From positions 124,001-188,000 of the forward strand of contig JADJJK010000009.1 of the NCBI GenBank assembly GCA_016706545.1: a stretch of DNA of 64,000 nucleotides, read 5' to 3'. A program made the translations under genes and the position numbers. Under the pieces are notes generated by a model. That model had not been told where the DNA came from. It saw nothing but the letters and a program-made list of their open reading frames with translations, and ran no database searches. Source of the DNA: Myxococcales bacterium. Its GTDB lineage: Bacteria; Myxococcota_A; Polyangia; Haliangiales; Haliangiaceae. Of this stretch, positions 17,576-27,480 are shown piece by piece; positions within the stretch are counted from its first letter, which is position 1; each line of letters begins with the position of its first letter.

Positions 17576-18657
17576 AGCTCGCCTCCAAAAAACGTCGGCA
17601 CGGTGGTGCCGTGGGCCTTGCCGGCATAGCTCGCGTAGGTCTCGAGCCGAAACGCCAGCGCGGGCGAGGCTCGATAGCGCAGGCCAAGGCCGCCGGCCCC
17701 GGCGACGAAGGTCTCCTCCATGGCGCCGGCCTTGATGGCGACCGGCGCGGCGGCCACCAGGTGCAGGGACAGCGCGTCGCCCAGGAGGCGGACGCGCAAG
17801 GAGGGCACCACCGCGTAGGCCACGAACACGCCCTCCACCCCCAGCTCGACGCGGCCCATCGCCAGCGCGAGCCGCGCCGAGGGTGCGCCGGTCTCACCCA
17901 CCTGCCGGAGGTTGGTGCCAAAGCCAGCGCCCAGCGAGAAGCGTCGCGCCGCGTGGCGCTTCCGCGGGCGGTCCTGGCGCACCGCCTTGGGCGCCGCTGG
18001 CAGCTCGACCATCGTCAGGTCCACCTGCAGCTCGTCGCCGGAGGCCAGGCGCAGCACGCGCTCGGCGTCGCGGTAGCCGGCGGCGCGCGCGACTAGCTTG
18101 TGCTCTCCGGGCGGCAAGACCAGCGGCATGTCCAGCGGCAAGGTGCCCAGCGCCTCGCCGTCGAGCACGAGCTCTGCGCCCTCCACTTCTTGCACCGTCA
18201 CCGTGACCCGGGCGATGCGCGCCAGGATGTCGTTGAGCTCGCCCTGGGCGTTGTCCAGGCGGACCTTCGTGATGGTGTCCCGGCCCTCCTCGAGGAAGCG
18301 CCGGTAGTACCGGACCGCCTCGGCGTAGCGGGACAGCTCGCGCTGGCAGCCGGCGATGTTGTAGAGCACCAGCGGGTGCGGCGCGATCTCGTAGGCGCGC
18401 TCGAACTCGGCCAGCGCCTCGGAGTACTTGGCCTCCTTGTACAGCGTGACGCCGCTGCGGAAGTGCCGATCCGCCTCCTCTTGCGTGGGCGTCTTGGGCG
18501 CGGCGCTCTCGAGGTCGGGCTTGGGCTCTGCCTTGTCGCGGTCCTTCTTGGGCCGGGACGCAGCGGGCTTCTTCTTGGGGCGTGCATGTGCGGCGCTGGT
18601 CGTGGCGACCAGCGCCAGCGCGCTCAGGCTTGCGAGGAGGAGGCTTGGGGATTTCAT
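17566..18657 (-). CDS. TPR and PEGA domain exported protein
   Basis: A 363-aa protein with a signal peptide (residues 1-26, ending SAAHA) and a Lys/Pro-rich linker. TPR units cover about residues 60-145 (ADRHFRSGVTLYKEAKYSEALAEF is typical). A PEGA-like beta domain lies at about 148-220 (AELVLDGEALGTLPLDMPLVLPPGEHKLVARAAGY). The last third is predicted beta-rich and may be a small outer-membrane-like barrel. Proteins of this layout are frequent next to Ser/Thr kinases in myxobacteria and probably scaffold envelope complexes. The ATG overlaps the kinase stop (ATGA), showing translational coupling. Confidence 0.8.
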   Translation of the reverse strand: MKSPSLLLASLSALALVATTSAAHARPKKKPAASRPKKDRDKAEPKPDLESAAPKTPTQEEADRHFRSGVTLYKEAKYSEALAEFERAYEIAPHPLVLYNIAGCQRELSRYAEAVRYYRRFLEEGRDTITKVRLDNAQGELNDILARIARVTVTVQEVEGAELVLDGEALGTLPLDMPLVLPPGEHKLVARAAGYRDAERVLRLASGDELQVDLTMVELPAAPKAVRQDRPRKRHAARRFSLGAGFGTNLRQVGETGAPSARLALAMGRVELGVEGVFVAYAVVPSLRVRLLGDALSLHLVAAAPVAIKAGAMEETFVAGAGGLGLRYRASPALAFRLETYASYAGKAHGTTVPTFFGGELWF

Positions 18658-20501
18658 TTGTAAGGGCTGTCGCTGTCGATGCGGTCGGGCTGGTCGCCGC
18701 GCTTGGCGCGCTCGTTGCGCTCGGTGCGACCTGCCCGAGAGGCTGGTTCTTTCTCGCTGCGCGGCCGGCGTCCGCCGCGCGGCTCGCGCTTGAGGCGGAC
18801 GACGATGCGCTGGCTCTCGTCGAATCGAAGCGGCTCCTCCTCTGGCAGGTAGCCAGGCGCAGCGATCTTCAGCGCGTGCTCGGCGCCGTCCTTGGCGACC
18901 TCGACCTCGGAGCCGGTGATCGCGGTGCCGTCGAGCGTGACCGTGGCGTCGGCAGGCTCGATGTCCAGGCGCAGGCGAATCGACTCCGCGGCGACCGTGT
19001 GCTCGGGCGCGGCGGGCGCAGCGGTTGGCGTGGTCGGCACAGCGGGCGCGGCGGGCGCGGCGGTTGGCGCTGCCGGCACAGCGGGCGCGGCGGTTGGCGC
19101 TGCCGACGGAGCGGTTGGCGCGGCCGGCACAGCGGGCGCAGCGGTTGGCGCGGCCGGCACAGCGGGCGCGGCGGCTTGCGCGCCGGTGGTGGCCTTCGGG
19201 GCCGGCGCGGCGTTGGAGCCGCCGCGCGGCAGGGCGAGCGCCGTCACCACGCCCAGCCCCACGAGCGCAGCGGCCAGCACGCCCCAGCGCCAGCGCTTGC
19301 TCCCGCGTGGCGCGGCCGACGGATTCTGCCCGCTGAGCAGCATGGTCTGCTCCGTGCCGATGCCGCTGGCGGGGGCCTGGCCAAGGCGCCCCGAGCCCGA
19401 GGCGCTCCAGGATCCCGGCGACCCCAGGGATCCCTGGGATCCCTGGAATCCATGAGCGCTCGTCGACGCCGAGATGGCAAACCCCGAGCTGGGCGCGACC
19501 CCGGGCGACGGCTGGATCCCGGAGCCCATCGCCGGGGGCGCTGGCGTGGGCACGCCCAGGTGCCCTGGCGCCGGCGTCTGGAAGCCGATGCGCTGCAGGC
19601 CGCCCGTGGTCTCGATGGCGTGCGCCCGGAAGGTGGGCCGGCAGAACGCCAGCAGATCGTGCTCCAGCTCGGCGGCGCTGCGCGGCCGCTCGGTGGGCGA
19701 GAGCGCCATCGCGCGCAGGACGATGCGCTCGAGCGCCGCGGGCAGCTCCGGCCGCAAGCGGCGCGGCGGGGTGAAGGCACCGGTCATCACGTGGTACATG
19801 ACCTGGTTGTAGTTGTCGCCGTGGATCGGCACCTTGCCGATCAGCATCTCGTACAGGATCACGCCCACCGAGTACAGGTCAGAGGCGGCGGTGATCTCCG
19901 TCGAGCCTTGCGCCTGCTCGGGGGACATGTAGAACGGCGTGCCCAGCACCAGCCCGGTGGTGGTCAGGCGCGACTCGGCGTCGAGCCCGGCGGCGCGCGA
20001 GATCCCGAAGTCGAGGAGCTTCACCATCTCGCCGCGGCTCTGCTGCACCAGGAAGACGTTGTCCGGCTTGAGATCGCGGTGGACGATGCCGGCGGCGTGC
20101 GCGGCGCCCAGCGGCGCCAGGATCGAGCACGTCATCTCCGCCGCCACCTCCACTGGCATCGGCCCGGTGGCGCGCAGGCGCTTGGCCAGCGATTCGCCCT
20201 CCAGCAGCTCCATGACCAAGAACGGCTCGCCGCTGGCGCTGGTGCCAAGGTCGGTGACCTGCGCGATGCCCTCGTGACCCACTTGTGACGCGGTGATGGC
20301 CTCGCGATGAAAGCGCTCGATCATCTGCGGCGTGCTGAGCTGGGGATTTAGCACCTTGATGGCCACGCGCTTGCGCAGCTTGGTGTGCGTCCCCACGTAC
20401 ACCGCTCCCATCCCGCCGACGGCGAGCAGGTTCTCCACGCGATACTTGTCGTCGAGCATCGTGCCAGGCGTTAGCTGGCGTTGCTCGGCCACCGGGTCCA
20501 T
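18654..20501 (-). CDS. Ser/Thr protein kinase with PEGA-like extracytoplasmic tail
   Basis: A PknB-type (Hanks) kinase: glycine loop VGGMGAVYVG, catalytic lysine in VAIKVLN, HRDLKPDNVFL, DFGISRA and SPEQAQGS. After the kinase come a Ser/Gly/Pro linker, one TM helix (WGVLAAALVGLGVVTALAL), a long Ala/Pro low-complexity tether and a PEGA-like domain (RLDIEPADATVTLDGTAI). The start is uncertain: ATG 20501 (MDPVAEQRQL) was chosen because the kinase domain starts soon after, but ATGs at 20525 and 20576 are possible. It is the first gene of a three-gene overlapping operon and probably signals envelope state by phosphorylating cytoplasmic targets. Confidence 0.88.
   Translation of the reverse strand: MDPVAEQRQLTPGTMLDDKYRVENLLAVGGMGAVYVGTHTKLRKRVAIKVLNPQLSTPQMIERFHREAITASQVGHEGIAQVTDLGTSASGEPFLVMELLEGESLAKRLRATGPMPVEVAAEMTCSILAPLGAAHAAGIVHRDLKPDNVFLVQQSRGEMVKLLDFGISRAAGLDAESRLTTTGLVLGTPFYMSPEQAQGSTEITAASDLYSVGVILYEMLIGKVPIHGDNYNQVMYHVMTGAFTPPRRLRPELPAALERIVLRAMALSPTERPRSAAELEHDLLAFCRPTFRAHAIETTGGLQRIGFQTPAPGHLGVPTPAPPAMGSGIQPSPGVAPSSGFAISASTSAHGFQGSQGSLGSPGSWSASGSGRLGQAPASGIGTEQTMLLSGQNPSAAPRGSKRWRWGVLAAALVGLGVVTALALPRGGSNAAPAPKATTGAQAAAPAVPAAPTAAPAVPAAPTAPSAAPTAAPAVPAAPTAAPAAPAVPTTPTAAPAAPEHTVAAESIRLRLDIEPADATVTLDGTAITGSEVEVAKDGAEHALKIAAPGYLPEEEPLRFDESQRIVVRLKREPRGGRRPRSEKEPASRAGRTERNERAKRGDQPDRIDSDSPYK
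19018..19190 (-). repeat. Ala/Pro-encoding tandem repeats in the kinase tether
   Basis: Imperfect 12-27-bp units based on GCGGTTGGCGC(T/G)GCCGGCACAGCGGGC variants encode the Ala-Pro tether between the TM helix and the PEGA-like domain. Such tethers usually span periplasm or peptidoglycan and vary in length by slippage. Confidence 0.7.
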
Positions 20502-20700
20502 GGTCGCAACATAGCTCACCACCATCGGGATTTCAGCAGTTTCCACGGGATGCGAGAGGATGCCAGCGGCGCTCATCTCCTCGGAATCAATGGGCGCGTG
20601 GCCCGGCTGCCCCACCGCGAGGCGTCGAGGGGAGGCGCTGACCCCAAGGATCTTGGAGTTGTGACCCCGCGCTGACACGGCGAGGCTTACCAAGACAAGC

Positions 20701-21351
<651 letters not shown>

Positions 21352-21434
21352 GCCGGCCGGGGAACGCGCCTTGCCGTCGATTCGCCGTCACCTGGCGCGC
21401 CACAACGGATCTTGGTTCGCGTAGGCTAGCTGGG

Positions 21435-22295
21435 ATGGCCAGAGCGAAGACGCAGTCCAAGAGCAAGCAGAGCAAGGGCAGCGCGGGCAAGGCCGCAACG
21501 TCCTCCAAGGCACGGCCGGTCAAGGCGAAGGCGCCAGCGAAGTCGAAGTCGTCGGCGAAGGCCAAGGCGAAGGCGAAGGCGCCGGCGAAGGCCAAGGCGA
21601 AGTCGTCGGCGAAGGCAAAGGCGCCAGCGAAGTCGAAGCCGTCGCCAAAGGCGCCAGCCAAAGCGAAGGCGAGTCCACCAAAGGCGCCAGCCAAGGCGAA
21701 GGCGCCAGCCAAGGCCAAGGCGCCAGCGAAGGCGAGTCCGCCAAAGGCGCCAGGCAAAGCGAAGGCGAGTCCACCAAAGGCGCCAGCCAAGGCCAAGGCG
21801 CCAGCCAAGGCGAGCCCGCAGAAGGCGCCGCCGCCCAAGCGCGCAGCGTCAGCCGCGCCGGCCCCCGCGGCGCCCCGGCCACGCGCCAGGAAGACCTCCA
21901 GTCCGCCGGCGCAGCTCGAGCTGCCGGTCGCCGCGCCCTCGGTGGGCCCCGCGCCGGAGGCGGCGATGGCGCCGTTTCGCCTGATCGAGACCTCCTCCGG
22001 CAATCACAGCCTGCTGCTGACGGAGTTCTCGCCAGCCAGCGAGACCTTCGAGGCCTCCGGCATCGAGGCGGGCGGTTATGCGTGGGAGGCGGTGGCTCGC
22101 CACATCATGAACGCGGTGGCGCCAGAGCTGGCGGGCCGCTTTGGCCTCGATCCCGAGTCCAGCATGTTCTGCGCCTACGGCTCGGATCGGGAGGCGCTGG
22201 CGCTGCTCGGCGGCTACCTGGCGCGCATCTTCCACGATCCGGCGCAGATCTCCGCCCTCATCACCGAGCTCGGCGCGGACCACTTCGACGACTGA
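21435..22295 (+). CDS. Histone-H1-like basic tail fused to an Imm51-like domain
   Basis: A 286-aa two-part protein. Residues 1-150 are a Lys/Ala/Pro repeat (KAKAPAK, AKASPPK) like bacterial histone-H1-like tails, expected to bind DNA or RNA. Residues 178-286 resemble the Imm51 immunity family: FRLIETSSGNHSLLL, then GGYAWEAVARHIM, LDPESSMFCAYGSDREAL and a final acidic stretch. Imm51 proteins neutralise polymorphic toxins; no toxin gene is nearby, so an orphan immunity protein or a chromatin-bound use of the fold are both possible. The ATG at 21435 is the first in frame after the upstream gene. The Imm51 call is from pattern memory and moderately sure. Confidence 0.65.
   Translation: MARAKTQSKSKQSKGSAGKAATSSKARPVKAKAPAKSKSSAKAKAKAKAPAKAKAKSSAKAKAPAKSKPSPKAPAKAKASPPKAPAKAKAPAKAKAPAKASPPKAPGKAKASPPKAPAKAKAPAKASPQKAPPPKRAASAAPAPAAPRPRARKTSSPPAQLELPVAAPSVGPAPEAAMAPFRLIETSSGNHSLLLTEFSPASETFEASGIEAGGYAWEAVARHIMNAVAPELAGRFGLDPESSMFCAYGSDREALALLGGYLARIFHDPAQISALITELGADHFDD
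21510..21835 (+). repeat. Lys/Ala/Pro-encoding repeat tract
   Basis: Highly repetitive 9-30-bp units built from GCCAAGGCGAAGGCGCCAG and AGTCCACCAAAGGCGCCAG variants encode the basic tail of the Imm51-like protein. The purine-rich coding strand and unit similarity suggest expansion by slippage. Confidence 0.8.
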
Positions 22296-22318
22296 CGCCG
22301 CGGCGCCGCGCTCGCAGG

Positions 22319-23392
22319 TCACGGGGCGCGCGCGGTCGCCGGCTGCAGCGCTTCCTGGGCGGCGCGCACCTCGCGCCACCACGGCGTGGGCGCTTCCTGA
22401 TGCGCGGGCTCGAAGGGGCGGCCATGCAGCGGGGTCAGCACGCGCTTGCCGGTGGCCTGCGCCAAGGTGAGCAGGGTCTCCGCCGGTTCGTCCCAGCGGT
22501 GCAGCGCCAGATCAAACGTGCCCCAGTGGATCGGCAGGAGCGTGCCGCCGCCGAGCAGGTCCAGGGCGGCCAGCGCGTTCTCGGGCCCCAGGTGCATCTG
22601 GCCCCAGGCCGCGTTCCAGGCGCCGATCTCGAGCATGGTGACGTCAAAGGGTCCCAGGCGCTCGGCGATGGTGGCGAACTCGGGGGTCAGCCCGGTGTCG
22701 CCGGAGAAGAACAGGCGACGCCGCGCGGTGGTGAGGACCCAGGACGACCACAGCGTGGCGTTGCGATCCGCGAGGCCGCGGCCGGAGAAGTGCTGCGCCG
22801 GGGTGGCGGTGAAGGCCAGCGCGCCGCCGGGCAGCGTGTGCTGCTCCCACCAGTCGAGCTCCGTGATGAGCGCAGGCTCCACCCCCAGCCGCTCCAGATC
22901 CGCGCCGACGCCCAGCGACGTGATGATGGGCACCTTGCGCTGCGCCAGCTCGCGCACGCTGGAAGGGCACAGGTGATCGTGATGGTTGTGCGAGAGCAGC
23001 ACCGCGTCCAGCGGCGGGAGCTGCGCGATGGTGGCCGGCACCGGATGGAAGCGCTTGGGCCCGGCGAAGGACAGCGGCGAGGCCCGCTCGCCGAACACCG
23101 GATCGGTCAGCACGCGCGCGCCGTCCACCTCGAGCAGCAGCGTGCTGTGGCCAAGCCAGGTGATGCGCAAGCCCTGGGAGGACACGGGCTTCTGCCAGGC
23201 GGAAAGCGGGCTCTCCACCGGCAGCGGCGCCGAGGGGATCCGCGCTCTGCCGCCAAACAGCAGCCCGCCCACCACCGCCGCCCGGTTGCCCTTGAGGTAG
23301 GGCCCCATGCCCGAGGGGTTGCGGAAGGCCCCGTCGTGGAACTGCTTGGAGGCGCGCGCTCGCTCGAGGCGCAGACCGGTGAGCCGAGGCAT
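22319..23392 (-). CDS. Metallo-beta-lactamase-fold hydrolase, NAPE-PLD/UlaG-like
   Basis: A 357-aa hydrolase. The metal motif HxHxDH appears as LSHNHHDHLC, with downstream ligand regions GLGVGADLERLGV, FFSGDTGLTPEF and LPIHWGTFDLALH. This set is typical of the branch that includes N-acyl-phosphatidylethanolamine phospholipase D and bacterial RomA/UlaG-like proteins. The substrate is probably a phosphoester or lactone, but not determined. The start MPRLTGLRLERA at 23392 was preferred; the frame is open to 23434 and neither start has a strong ribosome site. No signal peptide is seen. It lies downstream of boxR on the same strand, with a short repeat-rich gap between. Confidence 0.85.
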   Translation of the reverse strand: MPRLTGLRLERARASKQFHDGAFRNPSGMGPYLKGNRAAVVGGLLFGGRARIPSAPLPVESPLSAWQKPVSSQGLRITWLGHSTLLLEVDGARVLTDPVFGERASPLSFAGPKRFHPVPATIAQLPPLDAVLLSHNHHDHLCPSSVRELAQRKVPIITSLGVGADLERLGVEPALITELDWWEQHTLPGGALAFTATPAQHFSGRGLADRNATLWSSWVLTTARRRLFFSGDTGLTPEFATIAERLGPFDVTMLEIGAWNAAWGQMHLGPENALAALDLLGGGTLLPIHWGTFDLALHRWDEPAETLLTLAQATGKRVLTPLHGRPFEPAHQEAPTPWWREVRAAQEALQPATARAP

Positions 23393-23463
23393 CTTTGAAG
23401 GTTGCCCCAGAATCGGAGGGGAGGCGAGCGGCAAACTTCGCCGGCCGCGCCGGCCGCGCGGGA

Positions 23464-23524
23464 CCGCGAGGCTACCTCGAGGCTGCGTGAAGCTACCGTG
23501 AGGCTACCGCAGGCTACCTCGAGG
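23464..23524. repeat. GAGGCTACC short repeats
   Basis: Several closely spaced copies of (C/T)GAGGCTACC and near matches lie between boxR and the metallo-hydrolase gene. The function is unknown; they may form alternative hairpins after boxR. Confidence 0.55.
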
Positions 23525-24262
23525 CTACGCGGCCACCAGGGACTGGACTTCCTTGACCACCGACAGCACGCTTCGTCCGCTGGTGTCGACGATGAAGTCC
23601 GCCGCGCGGTACAGCTCCTCGCGTGACGTCAAGAGCGTCCGCAGCTCCTCGAACGCTTGCGGGCTCTTGGCCATCGGCCGGTGATCGCCTTGCTGGATCA
23701 CGCGCGTCCAGTGATCTTCGGGCGTGGCGCGCAGCCACACGGTGGTGCAGCGGCTGCGCAGCAGCGCGAAGTTGTCCGGCGAGCCGACGATCGAGCCGCC
23801 CGGCGCCAGCACCATCGGCGCGGCCTCGGCGGCGAGGTGCTCGAGGACCTCGCGCTCGATGCGGCGATAGTACGACTCGCCGTGCAGCTCGAAGAGCTGG
23901 CCCAGCGACAGCCCCGAGATCTGCTCGATGCGGAGGTCCACCTCCACGAACGACAGCCCCAGGCGCTTGCTCAGCGCCGAGCCCACGGTGGACTTGCCGG
24001 CGCCGCGCAGCCCCAGGAGCGCCACCGAGCGCTGCGCCGCGTCCACCTGCTCCGCCGCGGCCAGCAGCGTGGCGGCCGTCATGCCGAGCGCGCGCGCGAC
24101 CTCGGCGAAGCGAAGGAGCGAGATGTTGCCGCTGCCCCCCTCGAGCTGGGCCAAGAAGCGCTCGGAGACCCCGCTGGCCTCGCTGAGCTGGCGCCGAGAC
24201 AGACCACGATCGCGCCGCTCCCGTCGAACGCGCGCGCCGATCTGCGTCAGGTACTCGGACAC
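23525..24262 (-). CDS. boxR: BoxR/BzdR-type regulator (XRE HTH + shikimate kinase-like)
   Basis: A 245-aa regulator with an XRE helix-turn-helix at residues 5-62 (LSRRQLSEASGVSERFLAQLE) joined to a shikimate-kinase-like domain with P-loop GLRGAGKS at 84-91 and the substrate region VEVDLRIEQISGLS. This exact architecture defines BzdR/BoxR, which repress benzoate-degradation genes and release DNA on binding benzoyl-CoA through the kinase-like domain. The divergent boxC-boxB genes confirm the assignment. Translation starts at GTG 24262, only about 8 bp from its predicted -10 box, so the mRNA may be leaderless. Confidence 0.92.
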   Translation of the reverse strand: MSEYLTQIGARVRRERRDRGLSRRQLSEASGVSERFLAQLEGGSGNISLLRFAEVARALGMTAATLLAAAEQVDAAQRSVALLGLRGAGKSTVGSALSKRLGLSFVEVDLRIEQISGLSLGQLFELHGESYYRRIEREVLEHLAAEAAPMVLAPGGSIVGSPDNFALLRSRCTTVWLRATPEDHWTRVIQQGDHRPMAKSPQAFEELRTLLTSREELYRAADFIVDTSGRSVLSVVKEVQSLVAA

Positions 24263-24268
24263 CTGCGC

Positions 24269-24280
24269 GCACTATAGTGC
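24269..24280. promoter_or_regulatory. Palindrome over the boxR -10 (putative BoxR operator)
   Basis: Perfect 12-bp palindrome GCACTATAGTGC covering the predicted boxR -10 box. Its position fits autorepression. Confidence 0.6.
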
Positions 24281-24300
24281 CATCAATCTGGATCGTGCAA
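24271..24300 (-). promoter_or_regulatory. Predicted boxR promoter
   Basis: TTGCAC (24300-24295), 18-bp spacer, TATAGT (24276-24271). The predicted start of transcription falls at or within a few bases of the boxR GTG. Confidence 0.5.
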
Positions 24301-24315
24301 GCAGTAAACTGCTTG
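24298..24315. promoter_or_regulatory. Palindrome over the boxC -35 (putative BoxR operator)
   Basis: CAAGCAGT-AA-ACTGCTTG, with two perfect 8-bp arms, overlaps the first bases of the boxC -35 and touches the boxR -35. It is the best candidate main operator for BoxR. Confidence 0.65.
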
Positions 24316-24341
24316 TCGGGCCCCTGCCTGTCCTCTATAAC
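24313..24341 (+). promoter_or_regulatory. Predicted boxCB promoter
   Basis: TTGTCG (24313-24318), 17-bp spacer, TATAAC (24336-24341). The boxC ATG at 24350 lies where transcription should begin, so the transcript is predicted to be leaderless. No ribosome binding site is seen. Confidence 0.6.
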
Positions 24342-24349
24342 CAGGGCGC

Positions 24350-25981
<1,632 letters not shown>

Positions 25982-26060
25982 GCGCGGCCTCGGCGCGACC
26001 TTTGCCCTCTCGTTTCCTTCTTTGTGCCCTGCCTGCGGACCCCAAGGATCCCCCAACGCC

Positions 26061-27473
<1,413 letters not shown>

Positions 27474-27480
27474 GCTCAAT

